Numbered from the stretch's first letter, positions 1-10,516 are shown. The stretch is 64,000 nucleotides of DNA from CALCLY01 sp900552775 (GCA_937966555.1 CALCLY010000022.1:297941-361940); one strand, 5' to 3'. Numbers and translations are program-made. The notes: a model not told the origin generated them from the sequence alone.

Positions 1-167
1 GTATACGAAACCATACCGTCCGTACCTGCGTCATTTTTTACCACCATGCCGAGTTCGTTTTTTGTAAAGTCCGTTGTCACGCTTTGAACTTCTGCATTTA
101 CGGATGCCGCGCATAGGCTCCCCGTTAAAAGTGCCAGAGATAAAATGATTGCCGTTTTCCTTTTCAT
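1..167 (-). CDS. Secreted protein, N-terminal fragment
   Basis: Only the first 55 codons lie in the window. The ATG at 167 follows an AAAGGCGG ribosome-binding site. The translation opens with a Sec signal peptide: MKRKT, then a hydrophobic run to about residue 25. The mature start reads roughly EVQSVTTDFTKNELG. It lies 51 nt downstream of the second lyase gene on the same strand, so it is probably the next gene of the polysaccharide operon. Nothing identifies its family. An exported enzyme or binding protein fits the context, but this is inference. Confidence 0.7.
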   Translation of the reverse strand, partial: MKRKTAIILSLALLTGSLCAASVNAEVQSVTTDFTKNELGMVVKNDAGTDGMVSY

Positions 168-218
168 GTTTTATACCGCCTTTCAAAAATTTATTTATAC
201 CTAATCCGCACGCCCGAC

Positions 219-2411
219 TTATGCAAGCTTTGCGGATATTTTTAAAGTTCCTTTGGGTGCCTTTACATGAAGAACCAATTTTCGTATGCCTTTGTTTGGG
301 TTCTGCCCCTCAACATGCGGCGAGCAGGGCAGCGGAACCGCGTCCATAGCATAAAAGCTGTGATTTTTAATGCTGCATTCCATACGCACACAAAGCCTTT
401 TCCCTTCTGCCTCAAGAAATGCCGTATCACCCGAAATTTCAATTTTCGCCGGAGTATGCATAAACCAATAAACTTCACTTTCGCGCAAAAGTTCAATTTC
501 ATCTGTTATAACATAGGCACTTCTGCCACCGCAAAAATCAAAGCTGCGTTTGTATGAAGAGACATCTCTCTCGTATGCATCGCTTAAATCAAATTCGGCA
601 AAGCCGCCGTCTTTTTCATTTCCGACATACTTAATAAGCGGCGCCAAGGCGCTTTCTTTCTGACCGCTGTATTCGCTGCCCGAAGGATTTATAACAACAC
701 AGTTTTTGCCCTCCGTTCTTTTTCTGTAGAGATTGTAACCGGCTTTATCAAAATAACCTGGCAGACTGTAGCTGTCTCCTCCCAGAGAATACGCCCACAT
801 CACGCCGTCTTTTTCAAACTGAAACTCTCCGAGATCGGGCATAGAATGCGGCAGCCCGTTTCTGCCTCCGTGAAAACTTGCAAAAGTTGGATTTTTTGCT
901 GTATTGGAGCTCTTAAAAGCTCCCGTATACGCCGCAGCAAAATACCTGTCAAGCGGAACAGCTTTTGCAATGTCCGTTTTTGTTTGTAAAGCATATTCAT
1001 ACCATAAAAGCGCATCCACACTGCGCCCGGCTCCAATGTTTTCCTTCATGATTCTCGACGCTTCAGCACCGCCCGTATTCCCATATCTGTATGCCATAAA
1101 TTCGCGCACATCGTTTACACATACAAACTCGCTCCCATCATGATATCCTGCACAGTATTTGTTCGTCTGAAGAGAGGTGAATATATCTCCCGCTTTAGCA
1201 AAGCCCTTTGCCGCACCAACAGAGTAATCCGTTCCGCAGCATTTAAAAAGCGCATTCAGCCCATATGTAAAATAATCAAAAAGATACGAAGAGTATGCCA
1301 CACCCTCATAGTATCCGCCGTCAGGAAAAAAGAGTCCCGTTTCAATTTCCATGGTTTTTATCATATTTTCGAGTATGTATGCCGTTTCTTCTTCCATATC
1401 CTCTTCATCTGCCAGCGCAAGACACAAAAGAGCAAGGTTTCCCGATATTACGCCTATAAAATTATCCTGCATTTTTATATAGTGAAGCAGGTTTTCCCTG
1501 CCGCTGTAGGAATTTATATGATCGCGGTATGTAAGGGCTTTGACGCGCTCTTTAAAGTATTCCAAAAGATTTGCTTTTTTAATATCTTTATAGAAAGCGT
1601 CAAGCCCGATACCCATTATACCGCACCAATACCCTGTGATAAGGTTTGAAGTCCGCGGCGCAAGCGTTGACCATGCGGCAAAAGCCTTCATAAGCTCCAC
1701 GCCGCAAAGCATATACCTCCGATCGCCCGTGATCATATATGCCTCGGCAAGATTTCTCATATCGTCAAGTGCGTCGCCCGCGGCGCGCTGTTTTTTTTCG
1801 TCCGGCGGCTCCTCCCTGCATACCCTCCTGCGGCATGCCGTGTCGGCACTTTCGCAAAGCGTGTCCAGCGCTTTTTTCCACTCGCCCGACAGCGTTTTCT
1901 CTCTTATGCGCGCAATGTCTTTATCATCGTAAATCACGCGCGGATGCTTTTTGCCGGGATATCTTTTCTTTACGGCCCGTATCATTTCTTCCCCGTCGGG
2001 GTTGTCAAACTGCATAAACCTGTAAATAAGGTCTATCGGATGCCACTTTATAAACCTGTCAGTATAATGATCCTCGGGCGTTTTTTCCATACGCGTCTGC
2101 GACAGCACAAAAAAACCGCGCCTGTCGTAAACCATATACATACCGCAATTTTTGTTTTTCTCACCTTCTGTGAATCTTTCGGCGCTTTGGTAGGTTTTAA
2201 AAAGCCTTTTCATAATCTCGCGCGGTACATACAACTCGCCATTTTCAAAGCATGGCTTTTCCGCCGCAGCGGCATATGATTTTTTCTCAAACCCATCGTA
2301 ATAAGTTTCATTTGCCGTCATTATTACCCTGCAACCTTTAAGCGCCGCTGCAAGCTTGTCACAGGGGTCCATAACAGATATCAATTTTTTCACACCCTCA
2401 TTTCCATACAT
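219..2411 (-). CDS. Heparinase II/III-family lyase-like protein without signal peptide
   Basis: Predicted 730 residues. A short stalk-like segment opening at the motif VMDPCDKL is followed by an alpha/alpha-toroid region (about 165-480). A beta-sandwich follows, containing the block HGGRNGLPHSMPDLGEFQF and the motif YRKRTEGKNCVVINP. These blocks align along most of their length with the larger lyase encoded at 3984-8423, so the two are paralogues. Known members of the family cleave uronic-acid-containing polysaccharides such as heparan-type glycans or alginate; the substrate here is unknown. The start is uncertain. ATG 2411 overlaps the upstream stop by 14 nt and has only a weak GGAG; a GTG near 2396 is possible. 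No export signal is seen with either start, which is odd beside secreted partners: it may act on imported oligosaccharides. Confidence 0.8.
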   Translation of the reverse strand: MYGNEGVKKLISVMDPCDKLAAALKGCRVIMTANETYYDGFEKKSYAAAAEKPCFENGELYVPREIMKRLFKTYQSAERFTEGEKNKNCGMYMVYDRRGFFVLSQTRMEKTPEDHYTDRFIKWHPIDLIYRFMQFDNPDGEEMIRAVKKRYPGKKHPRVIYDDKDIARIREKTLSGEWKKALDTLCESADTACRRRVCREEPPDEKKQRAAGDALDDMRNLAEAYMITGDRRYMLCGVELMKAFAAWSTLAPRTSNLITGYWCGIMGIGLDAFYKDIKKANLLEYFKERVKALTYRDHINSYSGRENLLHYIKMQDNFIGVISGNLALLCLALADEEDMEEETAYILENMIKTMEIETGLFFPDGGYYEGVAYSSYLFDYFTYGLNALFKCCGTDYSVGAAKGFAKAGDIFTSLQTNKYCAGYHDGSEFVCVNDVREFMAYRYGNTGGAEASRIMKENIGAGRSVDALLWYEYALQTKTDIAKAVPLDRYFAAAYTGAFKSSNTAKNPTFASFHGGRNGLPHSMPDLGEFQFEKDGVMWAYSLGGDSYSLPGYFDKAGYNLYRKRTEGKNCVVINPSGSEYSGQKESALAPLIKYVGNEKDGGFAEFDLSDAYERDVSSYKRSFDFCGGRSAYVITDEIELLRESEVYWFMHTPAKIEISGDTAFLEAEGKRLCVRMECSIKNHSFYAMDAVPLPCSPHVEGQNPNKGIRKLVLHVKAPKGTLKISAKLA

Positions 2412-3987
2412 ACGCTCCGCAAAGCGGTATGCGCATGGTATAGCTGTCCACTGCATATATTTCAATGCGCATATCATCGCCCGAAAGCTTGGGAAGTTCA
2501 AATTCAGCGCAGCGGCTTTGTCCGCTTTCCGCCGAAACTGTGCAAGCCGAAACAGCAAGCATTCGCCCTCCGCTGTAAACCGTGAGAAAAATAACCGCCA
2601 TACGCTTTTCACCATTATTTTTGGCGTACACAGAAACTTTGTCTCCGCTTCTTATATGCGAAATATCAAAAACTTCATCTTCCCCGCTTTTTACAGATAT
2701 TCCGTTCACCGCAAAATCGCTTTGGCTTATATAAAATGCTTTGTAAAACTCTGTGCCGCCGCTTTTTACGTACAGCTTTGCTTTATGTTCTCCGAGAAGA
2801 TTTTGGGCAAGTTTTAAAGTAAGTGTACCGCTGTCTTCTGCCGTAATTTCAGAAATTTCCGTTTCTTTTTCACCGACAAACAAATGCACCTCCTCAGCCT
2901 CTGCTCCGCCAACGAAAATATCCGATTCGAATCGAATTTCATCAGTGCTTGTTTTTATAATGCTGTCTTCTGCTTTTTCAAAAGCCGAATCGGAATTTCT
3001 GAAATATATATCTCCGAATCCTTCAAAACTTTCTTCATGCGTCATGCAAAAATTATCTATCATAAATCCCTGATCTTTTTTGCCGCCGCGGCTTATATAA
3101 TATTGCAGCTTAATATATGTAAGCCCGCTTTTATCCATTTTATCAGCCGCTGTAAGTTCAGCATTTTTCACTTCTTCTCCGTTTATATAAAGCTGCTGAG
3201 TGCCTCCGTCCAAATCCACCGTATGACGCACGCTCATCCATTCCCCTTTGGGGTAAACATAGTCTGTTCCCTGTATTCTTCCGTCAAATCCGAAAAGCCT
3301 TTTGCCGCCTATGAAAGCAAAGCCTGCGGACGAACGCGACTCAAGCTCGAAGCTGCCGCTTTCGCCGAAAAGCTTAAGGTCATACGAAACGGAAAACCTC
3401 CCTTTTGCCAAAATCGGCTTATAGTAGTATACTCCCGCGCCGGGATTTCCGCTCGAGTCAAGCGTTGGTTTTTGCACATCCTGCTTAAGCACCGCTCCCA
3501 CGGAGCCTGCTTCGTCTCCGTCTTTTCCTTCAAAATCTGAAAGTGTGAGCGCTGCCGGCATACCGTTTTCGTCCGTTCCGACCGTTTTGTTGCTTGAAAC
3601 GGTTATGCCGCTTCGCGCTCCGTTTGTAAAATCGTAGGAAAAATCGGTTTTTTCCGACCTTTTAATAACCTTAAACGAATTTACGCTTCTGAAAGAGCCG
3701 TCCTCAGTATAAGCACGTATTTCCACATCGTGAGAGCCTATTGCCGCAGGTGATTCAAGTTCTGCCGTGTTTTCTCCGTTTGATATCCCTTTAAAAATTT
3801 GAGTCCCGTCCATAAGAACACTGACTTCCGAACCGCTTTGGGCATAAAAAACGATTTTTGTAACATCATCCGTTACCACCGAACCGTTTTCGGGCTGTAT
3901 AAGTTCAACCTCGCCCGTAGCCTTTACCGCACCTATGGGTAAAAGTAAGATAAATGACAGAAATAAACTTAAAACTCTTTTTCTCAC
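2398..3987 (-). CDS. Secreted LamG-like/Ig-like carbohydrate-binding protein
   Basis: 529 residues from a GTG start at 3987 that overlaps the upstream TGA (GTGA); a GGAG lies about 10 nt before it. Longer upstream reading is only the other gene's frame. Residues 1-25 are a signal peptide (RKRVLSLFLSFILLLPIGAVKA). Then comes an Ig-like segment (about 25-110, ELIQPENGSVV). A concanavalin/LamG-like jelly roll follows (about 115-330, with LYINGEEVKNAELTAADK). The C-terminal beta-rich domain ends in a DSYTMRIPL motif typical of clostridial surface-protein modules. No catalytic motif is visible. It probably binds polysaccharide and serves the lyases encoded on both sides of it. Confidence 0.75.
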   Translation of the reverse strand: MRKRVLSLFLSFILLLPIGAVKATGEVELIQPENGSVVTDDVTKIVFYAQSGSEVSVLMDGTQIFKGISNGENTAELESPAAIGSHDVEIRAYTEDGSFRSVNSFKVIKRSEKTDFSYDFTNGARSGITVSSNKTVGTDENGMPAALTLSDFEGKDGDEAGSVGAVLKQDVQKPTLDSSGNPGAGVYYYKPILAKGRFSVSYDLKLFGESGSFELESRSSAGFAFIGGKRLFGFDGRIQGTDYVYPKGEWMSVRHTVDLDGGTQQLYINGEEVKNAELTAADKMDKSGLTYIKLQYYISRGGKKDQGFMIDNFCMTHEESFEGFGDIYFRNSDSAFEKAEDSIIKTSTDEIRFESDIFVGGAEAEEVHLFVGEKETEISEITAEDSGTLTLKLAQNLLGEHKAKLYVKSGGTEFYKAFYISQSDFAVNGISVKSGEDEVFDISHIRSGDKVSVYAKNNGEKRMAVIFLTVYSGGRMLAVSACTVSAESGQSRCAEFELPKLSGDDMRIEIYAVDSYTMRIPLCGAYVWK

Positions 3988-6900
3988 TGCTTTGCATCTC
4001 CTTTCGCAACAGCGCGCACTTCTGAAATACTGTTCCATACCGATGTGGAATTTCCGTTGCCGATTATACGTATATAACGCACTCTGCCTGGTATTTTTAA
4101 AGTTTCGTAGCCGGCCGTTTTTCCGTTTGAAGCTCCGCTCCAAACTCTTTTATAGTTTTCCCCGTCTTCCGAATAAAGCAAATCAACATAGTTTTCGCGT
4201 TTATCACCGTCTGCAAACGCTATGCATACGCCGTCGATATCCGTGATTTTTCCCAAATCGAATTCATACCATACGCCTATTCCGCGCTGTGCGTATTTTG
4301 TGTTCAAATCGCCGTCGATTGCCTTATCCGCTCCGTTTTGAGGCTCGGGAGTTGTTTCACCCTCCGCCGAAACCGGCGTCAAAAGCTCACCTTCGGCTCC
4401 TGTCTTGGGCAAAACGTTGAAAAGCTCATCCGTAACGGTTATTTTACGCTCGTTTGTCGCTTCAAACGTTACAAAACAGTTCTGTATGCCGCCGTCATTG
4501 CCTTTAAGAGTAATTACCGCCGTGTCTCCCGGTTTTTTTGCCTGCTTTACATAAATCTCGGCATTGTCGCTATGCGCCTCTATATACGGAACGCTTGTTT
4601 CGCCTCTGTAAATTTTTTCGCGGTACACGCATCTCGATTCGAAAAAGCCGTCTATATCTTTCCCGTCAAGCTTTAAGCTTGTCAGCGTCGGTATTCTTGC
4701 TGGCATTTCGGCTTCGGGCCTCCACTTTGAAATCGGCTCGTCTTTTATGCCCGACGCCCTGTCCTTGTATTCGTCCGGTATAAGCTTTACTGTAATATTG
4801 ACATTTCCGCTTGCCTTCGGAATATGAAGCGCAAGCTTTGTGTAGCCCTCATTGTCCGCCTGGCCTTCAACGCGCGGCGAATCGGCAAGCGGCTCCGCCG
4901 CCATTTGCATAAGCTTAAATCCGGGTGCGCTGCAAAGCGCTTTTACGGTAAGAGAACGCGTTTTGTCTTTTGAAACCAGGCGCGCCTCATTGCCGCTCAG
5001 AATTTCTATATCGGCCGGCGTGTGCATAAACCAGTAAATCTCGCTTTCTTTCCGCAGCTTGATTTCATCGCGAACGGTAAACGTCGTGCGTCCGTCCGCA
5101 AGCATATATCCTCTCTCGTATGATACTGCATCTCTTTCGTAAGCCTCGGAAAGGTCGTATGCCGCGACCGCGCCGCCGTTGCCGCTTTCAAATTTTGTAA
5201 GGCCGGCAAAGGCGCCGATTTTCTGCCCGTAATAATTTTCCGTATCCTCGGACGGATTAATTACAACGCAGTTTTTGCCCTCCGTGCGCTTTCTGTATAT
5301 TCTGTAGCCCTGCGTGCTGAAGTATGAAGGCAAGCTGTAGCTGTCCGAACCAAGATCACATGCCCACAACGTGGCATCACTTTCAAAGCAGAACTGCCCC
5401 AAATCAAGCATACTGTGCGGAATCCCCGTATATCCTCCGTGAAAACCTGCCATCACCGGTGCTCCGCCCGTTCTCGTATTGGCAAATGTTCCAACCTCAG
5501 CGCCTTTAAAATAATAATCAAGCGGAGCGTTTTCGGTAGTTCCCTCAGCCGATTTTCCGGCAAAGAAAAGCTCTCTTAAGCTTCTTTCCTCTCCTATGAG
5601 CTTATAATGCAGCTCAGCCATCGCCGCCGCATTGCCGCGCCCGTATCTGTAGCCCATAAACTCACGGACCGTGCTTCCGTAATATCCCGGCTTGCAGTCG
5701 TGGAACGAAAAACAGTTTTCCGCCGATTGCGCATATGTAAAGAAATCTCCTGCGTCGGCAAATCCGGGCGCACTGCCTAAGGCATAATCCGTTTTGCAGC
5801 AGTTGAAAAGCGCCTGCAGCCCTATTTCAAAATAGGTAAAAAGATAATCCGCATAGCTTATGCTCTCGTAATATCCGCCGTTCGGGAAGAACAGGCTTGT
5901 CTCTATCTCCGCTGTTTTTATCAGATTTTCAGCTATATATGCACTCTGCACCTCCATATCCTCTTCGTCGCACAGCGCAAGCGTCAGAGAGAGCATTCCC
6001 CCTCCCGTAACGCCGATAAAATTGTCCTGCATGGTTATGTAATGCAGCTCTCCGCCGCCCGAATATGTGGCAATGTGGTCGGCATATGCCAAAGCCTTTA
6101 TTCTCTCTTTAAGATATTTCATGTCCGATACGCCCTGCTTTGAAGACGCCATATAATTATAAAATGCGTCAAACCCAACGCCCATACCCGTTGCCCAGTA
6201 ACCCGTAATAAGATTTGATGTGGAGCACGCAAGAGAATCCCATGCAGCAAATTCTTTCATAGCTTCAACACCGCGCTCCGCATATTTTGTATCTCCCGTC
6301 AAAAGGTAACCTGCGGCAAGATTTAAAATATCGTTGCAGAAAGTGCCGGCAGCCGCCTGCTTTGAGCTGTCTGCCGCCGCGGCGTAATTTCCTTTATATG
6401 CTCTGTAATAAGAGGTTCTTGCAGCTTCAAGCTGTTTTTCGTATGCTTTTTTCCACTCCGCATCTTTGTCCGTCATATCGAGTATATAGTTTATATCGCT
6501 TTCGGTATATAAAATTCTCGGGTGTGCGTTGTTTGGGAAGTTTTCCTTCACCGCCGCAATGATTTCGCTGCCATTCGGATTTTCAAATTGCATATATCTG
6601 TATATTAAATCCATCGGCTTCCATGTGACATATCTGTCAAGATAATGATAGTCGCTTTCGGCCTTTAAGGCTTCGCCGGAAATAACGGCAAACCCTCTGT
6701 TGTCCCACAAAACATGCTTTCCCATTATGCTCTCGAAAACGCTTCTGAGCGGAAAATACAAAATACCGTTTTTTTCTTCCGGCGGCGCCGAAAGCATAAT
6801 TTCTCTGCCGCCCGACAAAGCTCTTTTTTCACCCCTGAAAAGCTCCGCGCGCGTACCGATTGCAATTTTTCCGCTTTCGGAATCAAATAATACCGTCTCT

Positions 6901-8423
6901 TTGCTGAAAAGCTCAAAAAGCTTCTGCGGAATCATAATAACTCCGTTTGCGGAAAACGGCTTTAATTCTTCTCCTGCTTTTGTTTTCTCACCGTTTATGC
7001 AAAAGGTGCTGTTTGAAGGCATTAAAACGATTTTGCCTTCAAGGGCGTCTTTGAGCTTGTCCGCCGGGTCCATGACGGTCGGCAGATTTTTTATATCCTC
7101 GTCGGTTTTCGGAGCAATCGGCGCGCCGTCTTCAAAAACCCCGTCGCCGCAAAGCTTGTTTCCGCTGTATATTCTTATATAATTAATCTGCGTGTCGTGC
7201 ACGCCGCTTCCGTTTATAAGGTCAAACCTGAATACGGTGGGCAAATAGTCCGTCGGAATACTGTTTGTTGAGGCATATACGCCGTTTATGTATACGTCCG
7301 CTTTTCCCGCACTTATGTCATATATGCACGAAAAACGAACCCATTCTCCGAAAGGTATTTCTCCCGCTGTGCCGCCCGAAGCGTAAGACGTGAGCTTTCC
7401 CGACGCCGAAAGGCTGTATCCCCTTCTCCACGGCGCTCCGTTTGTTTTCGCATCGGCAATTCCCAAAGCCGCGTCGCCGGAAAGCTCGTTTATCTTAATG
7501 CTTGTGTCGAGGACATAGCGCTGCATTTCCGCAATTTTCTCACACGTTATATCTATATACGAGCCGCCCGGAGTATTTTTATCCGCAAAAAAGCTCAGAG
7601 TACCGTTCCCGTCCGCGTCCTTTTTAAAGCCTACCGCTCCGCCCTTGACGCTTTTTGTGACGTTCTGAATTCCGTTTTTGAACTCCTCGTCATAAAGTAT
7701 TTTTACAGATTCGTCAATAACTTTTGTTTCCTCAAACGGCAAAACCTCATCGTTTATTTTCTCGGAAGGGAAGCTTACGAATGAAGCATCGCTTGCGCTT
7801 GCCGCGTATATCCTGAAATCGTCCAGATAAATATCAGCTTCTTTTTCGTTATAATCTACGGAAAAGTCGACCGCCGTCGGATTTGCGTAACCGCCGTCTT
7901 TGGGCAGACGCCAGCCGCGCGCCTCGCATTTTCCGTCAACGTAAACGTCGAATTCCTGCGCTTTGAAATTCAGAATAACCGTAAATCTGCGGTAATCCGC
8001 TTTGGGAACGCCGCATATTCTTTTCCCGTCAAAAAGCTTTACCGAGCCATCGGAATCCATTCTGAGCATCGCAAGCTTCTTTGAGCCGAAGGTAATATTG
8101 AAGAGCTTTCCGCTGATGCCGTCTCCGCTCACCTTGATTCCCGCGCTGACAGCCAGCAAATTCTCGTTTCCGCACGAAAAGGCCGCGCGCAGAATCGCCG
8201 GTGCGTCAAATGCTCTGGAAAAAAGAACCTTGTTGCCGCCGTCGGACAAAACGCGCGTATCAACGCCCGATATGCTTTTTATATATCTTGTTTCGGTACA
8301 ATTTTCGGCATACGACGAAAACCCGTCCGAGATGATTATTACGGGTTTTTCCGAGGCGTACGCCGCTTTAAAGGGCAGCGCGGCGCAAAGCGCCAGCATT
8401 AAAGACAGAATCCTTCTTTTCAT
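3984..8423 (-). CDS. Large secreted heparinase II/III-family polysaccharide lyase with LamG and discoidin modules
   Basis: 1479 residues from ATG 8423 (AGGAG 8 nt upstream; the GTG at 8432 has no spacing). Order: signal peptide (1-25, RRILSLMLALCAALPFKAAYA); two LamG-like domains (about 30-215 and 240-430); a copper-amine-oxidase-N-type stalk segment (about 455-570, starting VMDPADKL); heparinase toroid (about 590-900); beta-sandwich with HGGYTGIPHSMLDLGQFCF, a position where family members carry catalytic histidine; linker; a C-terminal F5/8-type discoidin domain (about 1340-1475, IDGDLNTKYAQRGIGVWYEF). Family knowledge supports beta-elimination of an acidic glycan at the cell surface. It shares its core with the 219-2411 product. 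The neighbouring stop and start codons overlap, so it is translated as part of the same operon. Confidence 0.85.
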   Translation of the reverse strand: MKRRILSLMLALCAALPFKAAYASEKPVIIISDGFSSYAENCTETRYIKSISGVDTRVLSDGGNKVLFSRAFDAPAILRAAFSCGNENLLAVSAGIKVSGDGISGKLFNITFGSKKLAMLRMDSDGSVKLFDGKRICGVPKADYRRFTVILNFKAQEFDVYVDGKCEARGWRLPKDGGYANPTAVDFSVDYNEKEADIYLDDFRIYAASASDASFVSFPSEKINDEVLPFEETKVIDESVKILYDEEFKNGIQNVTKSVKGGAVGFKKDADGNGTLSFFADKNTPGGSYIDITCEKIAEMQRYVLDTSIKINELSGDAALGIADAKTNGAPWRRGYSLSASGKLTSYASGGTAGEIPFGEWVRFSCIYDISAGKADVYINGVYASTNSIPTDYLPTVFRFDLINGSGVHDTQINYIRIYSGNKLCGDGVFEDGAPIAPKTDEDIKNLPTVMDPADKLKDALEGKIVLMPSNSTFCINGEKTKAGEELKPFSANGVIMIPQKLFELFSKETVLFDSESGKIAIGTRAELFRGEKRALSGGREIMLSAPPEEKNGILYFPLRSVFESIMGKHVLWDNRGFAVISGEALKAESDYHYLDRYVTWKPMDLIYRYMQFENPNGSEIIAAVKENFPNNAHPRILYTESDINYILDMTDKDAEWKKAYEKQLEAARTSYYRAYKGNYAAAADSSKQAAAGTFCNDILNLAAGYLLTGDTKYAERGVEAMKEFAAWDSLACSTSNLITGYWATGMGVGFDAFYNYMASSKQGVSDMKYLKERIKALAYADHIATYSGGGELHYITMQDNFIGVTGGGMLSLTLALCDEEDMEVQSAYIAENLIKTAEIETSLFFPNGGYYESISYADYLFTYFEIGLQALFNCCKTDYALGSAPGFADAGDFFTYAQSAENCFSFHDCKPGYYGSTVREFMGYRYGRGNAAAMAELHYKLIGEERSLRELFFAGKSAEGTTENAPLDYYFKGAEVGTFANTRTGGAPVMAGFHGGYTGIPHSMLDLGQFCFESDATLWACDLGSDSYSLPSYFSTQGYRIYRKRTEGKNCVVINPSEDTENYYGQKIGAFAGLTKFESGNGGAVAAYDLSEAYERDAVSYERGYMLADGRTTFTVRDEIKLRKESEIYWFMHTPADIEILSGNEARLVSKDKTRSLTVKALCSAPGFKLMQMAAEPLADSPRVEGQADNEGYTKLALHIPKASGNVNITVKLIPDEYKDRASGIKDEPISKWRPEAEMPARIPTLTSLKLDGKDIDGFFESRCVYREKIYRGETSVPYIEAHSDNAEIYVKQAKKPGDTAVITLKGNDGGIQNCFVTFEATNERKITVTDELFNVLPKTGAEGELLTPVSAEGETTPEPQNGADKAIDGDLNTKYAQRGIGVWYEFDLGKITDIDGVCIAFADGDKRENYVDLLYSEDGENYKRVWSGASNGKTAGYETLKIPGRVRYIRIIGNGNSTSVWNSISEVRAVAKGDAKQ

Positions 8424-8428
8424 GGCAT

Positions 8429-10483
8429 TCACTCCTGTAATTTATTAATTTTCAGAATTTCATAATCTTTTATTACGGGCAGTCTGAAGGATATTTCGCC
8501 GCCGTTTACGGAGACCCCGGCAGGCTCCTCCCCCGTAATGCTTTGAATTTTGCCGACAGGGCAGCTTACTTCGAGCGAAACCCTGCTGTCATAAATCGGA
8601 ATGACTTTTTCAATCGGTCTCTTCATTTCTCCCGTGGCGTTTATTATATGCAGAAAATAACAGTCTCCGCCTTCGCGCAAAACAAATTCCACGCTTTGGG
8701 GCGCATCGGTTTTTATACGGGTCCGTGCCATGCTGCGGACGGCATACATCAGAATTTTCGATATATCCGGAATTTTCAGTTCGCAAAAAAGCTCGCCCAC
8801 GGCTCCCGACATAAATATGCTGCGGCCTTTCCCGAAAACGTTTTCAATAATCGCGGGGTAGCTCTCTTTCGGCATTTTTGAATACCGACCCGGCATCGGC
8901 ATACGGTATTGCGCCGAAACCTGCGCGCCCTTTCTCGCCGAGGTGCGAATTGCCGCATACGGAGCCGGAATAAGCTCCCCGGAAAGCTCTGCCTTCTCAA
9001 AAAAGCTTTTTTCGGCTTTCATATATCCCGTTCCTTCTTCGTATTCCACGGTTTCGCAAATGCCCTCCGTGCCGAATATATCCGCCAATCTGCACTCCTC
9101 CAGCTTTTCGCCCTTCGAATCGTACGCGGCAGTATCAAATGTTGAAATAATATTTCCCCCGTTTTGAACGAATCTGTGTATTTCATCGGATGTTTCCGCG
9201 CTCATGCATGCGCATGTGGGCATTATCAAAAGCTCATATTTATCAAGCTCGCCGCAGTTTATATTTTCTTCGTCTATCACGTCAAACTGCACATGACCGC
9301 GCATTAAAATATCGCAAAAACCCATAAACGCTTTGTAATGGTCTCCGCCCGTGTTTTCTCTCACGGCGCCGTTTAACACCTCTGTGAAATCTGCCTGTCC
9401 GAAGCTTGAAGAATAATAATTTGCCGTGCTTTGCGACCAGAGCATCGCGATAACCGCCGTGCTTTTCGTATCGCGGAAAACATCTGCATTTTTCTTTATA
9501 AAAGCATTCATTTCGGCGGCTGCTTTTCCTCCGCCGCTTTCCATAAGCTTTGTCGGGCCGTGTATTCCGTACCACACGTTTGTGCCGTTTGCCAGCGCCT
9601 GTGCGTAAAAAAGCTTCGTCTCCGCCGCCGTGTGCATATAGTATGACCACGGCTTATAGTCTCCGGCGATAAACGTCACGCACGGTTTACCCTCGCTCCG
9701 GCTTTTCAGCAGCTTTGCCATGGGCGATATCAGCCAAAGAGGCGTTTTGTTATTGAGCCATATAAAGCCGCCCTCCGTCCCGAGCATATCGACATACGGG
9801 TACACGCGCCGTGTATTGCAGCCCGTTATATCCGCCCTCAGCGACGAATTGTTTACATAAAGCAAAATATCCCTCCCGGCTTTTTTTACAATGCCGGAAA
9901 TATCGCGCATCAGCTCCGTTACGGAAGCTGTATTAAACTCCGTTCTCTCATATGCGCTGCCCTCGTACATTGAATGGCCGTATTTGTTTTTAAATTTTTC
10001 TCTGCATTTTTCGCAGAAGCAGCCGTTTTGCATCATTATCGGCCCGTCAAGAAAAATACCGTCCGTGTCATGTTCGCAAAGCCCGCGGATTTGCTCCAGA
10101 ATATATTCGCGCCACGGCCCGTTCACGCATAAATAATAATATACATTGTAAGCCATGATTTCATTGCCGTTTTTGTCCAGCTGCACCCAGTCCGTATGCT
10201 TTTCATACTCCTCCTGCGGAATACAGTGCACATTTATATACTGTATCTCGCGTATGCCGCACTTATGTGCCTCTTTGAGATATTCGTCAAGCGCCGCCCC
10301 GTCCTTTTCCTCGTTATAATATGACATCGAGCCTGATGCCGTAAGGTGATAAAGCTGTTCGGTATTGAAGCCGCGCCCTACGGTATGCCTCCTTAAAATA
10401 TCATAGCTGTTTTCGCCGAAATTACACTGTACGGCGGATATTATCATCGGCTCCGCCGTCTCCCACCATTTTTTTTGTTCCAT
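8429..10483 (-). CDS. GHL6-type putative glycoside hydrolase with beta-galactosidase trimerisation-like domain
   Basis: 684 residues; AAGGAGA lies before ATG 10483. The N-terminal half is a TIM-barrel of the hypothetical glycosyl hydrolase 6 type: ILRRHTVGRGFNTEQLYHL near the start, a beta-strand DGIFLDGPIM, and a paired-Cys segment NGCFCEKCREKF. The middle resembles the class-I glutamine-amidotransferase-like trimerisation domain of GH42 enzymes (YELLIMPTCACMSAETSDEI, then FVQNGGNIISTFDTA), and a beta-domain closes the protein. No signal peptide is seen, so it should act in the cytoplasm on imported fragments. It sits between the SLH proteins and the large lyase. Substrate and activity are inference; the fold assignment is fairly secure. 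Confidence 0.75.
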   Translation of the reverse strand: MEQKKWWETAEPMIISAVQCNFGENSYDILRRHTVGRGFNTEQLYHLTASGSMSYYNEEKDGAALDEYLKEAHKCGIREIQYINVHCIPQEEYEKHTDWVQLDKNGNEIMAYNVYYYLCVNGPWREYILEQIRGLCEHDTDGIFLDGPIMMQNGCFCEKCREKFKNKYGHSMYEGSAYERTEFNTASVTELMRDISGIVKKAGRDILLYVNNSSLRADITGCNTRRVYPYVDMLGTEGGFIWLNNKTPLWLISPMAKLLKSRSEGKPCVTFIAGDYKPWSYYMHTAAETKLFYAQALANGTNVWYGIHGPTKLMESGGGKAAAEMNAFIKKNADVFRDTKSTAVIAMLWSQSTANYYSSSFGQADFTEVLNGAVRENTGGDHYKAFMGFCDILMRGHVQFDVIDEENINCGELDKYELLIMPTCACMSAETSDEIHRFVQNGGNIISTFDTAAYDSKGEKLEECRLADIFGTEGICETVEYEEGTGYMKAEKSFFEKAELSGELIPAPYAAIRTSARKGAQVSAQYRMPMPGRYSKMPKESYPAIIENVFGKGRSIFMSGAVGELFCELKIPDISKILMYAVRSMARTRIKTDAPQSVEFVLREGGDCYFLHIINATGEMKRPIEKVIPIYDSRVSLEVSCPVGKIQSITGEEPAGVSVNGGEISFRLPVIKDYEILKINKLQE

Positions 10484-10516
10484 GCTGAAATCTCCTTATT
10501 TCTGTTGTGTGCAGCT

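Noticed and set aside
1140..1649. Plus-strand open frame opposite the lyase gene
   Set aside because: Shadow of the minus-strand gene; no ribosome-binding site and no family resemblance. The same holds for other long antisense frames in the window.
219..3987. The LamG protein and second lyase as one gene split by a frameshift
   Set aside because: The first protein ends with a natural C-terminal module (DSYTMRIPL) and the overlap is a common stop/start arrangement; no single base change gives a smooth fusion matching the larger paralogue.
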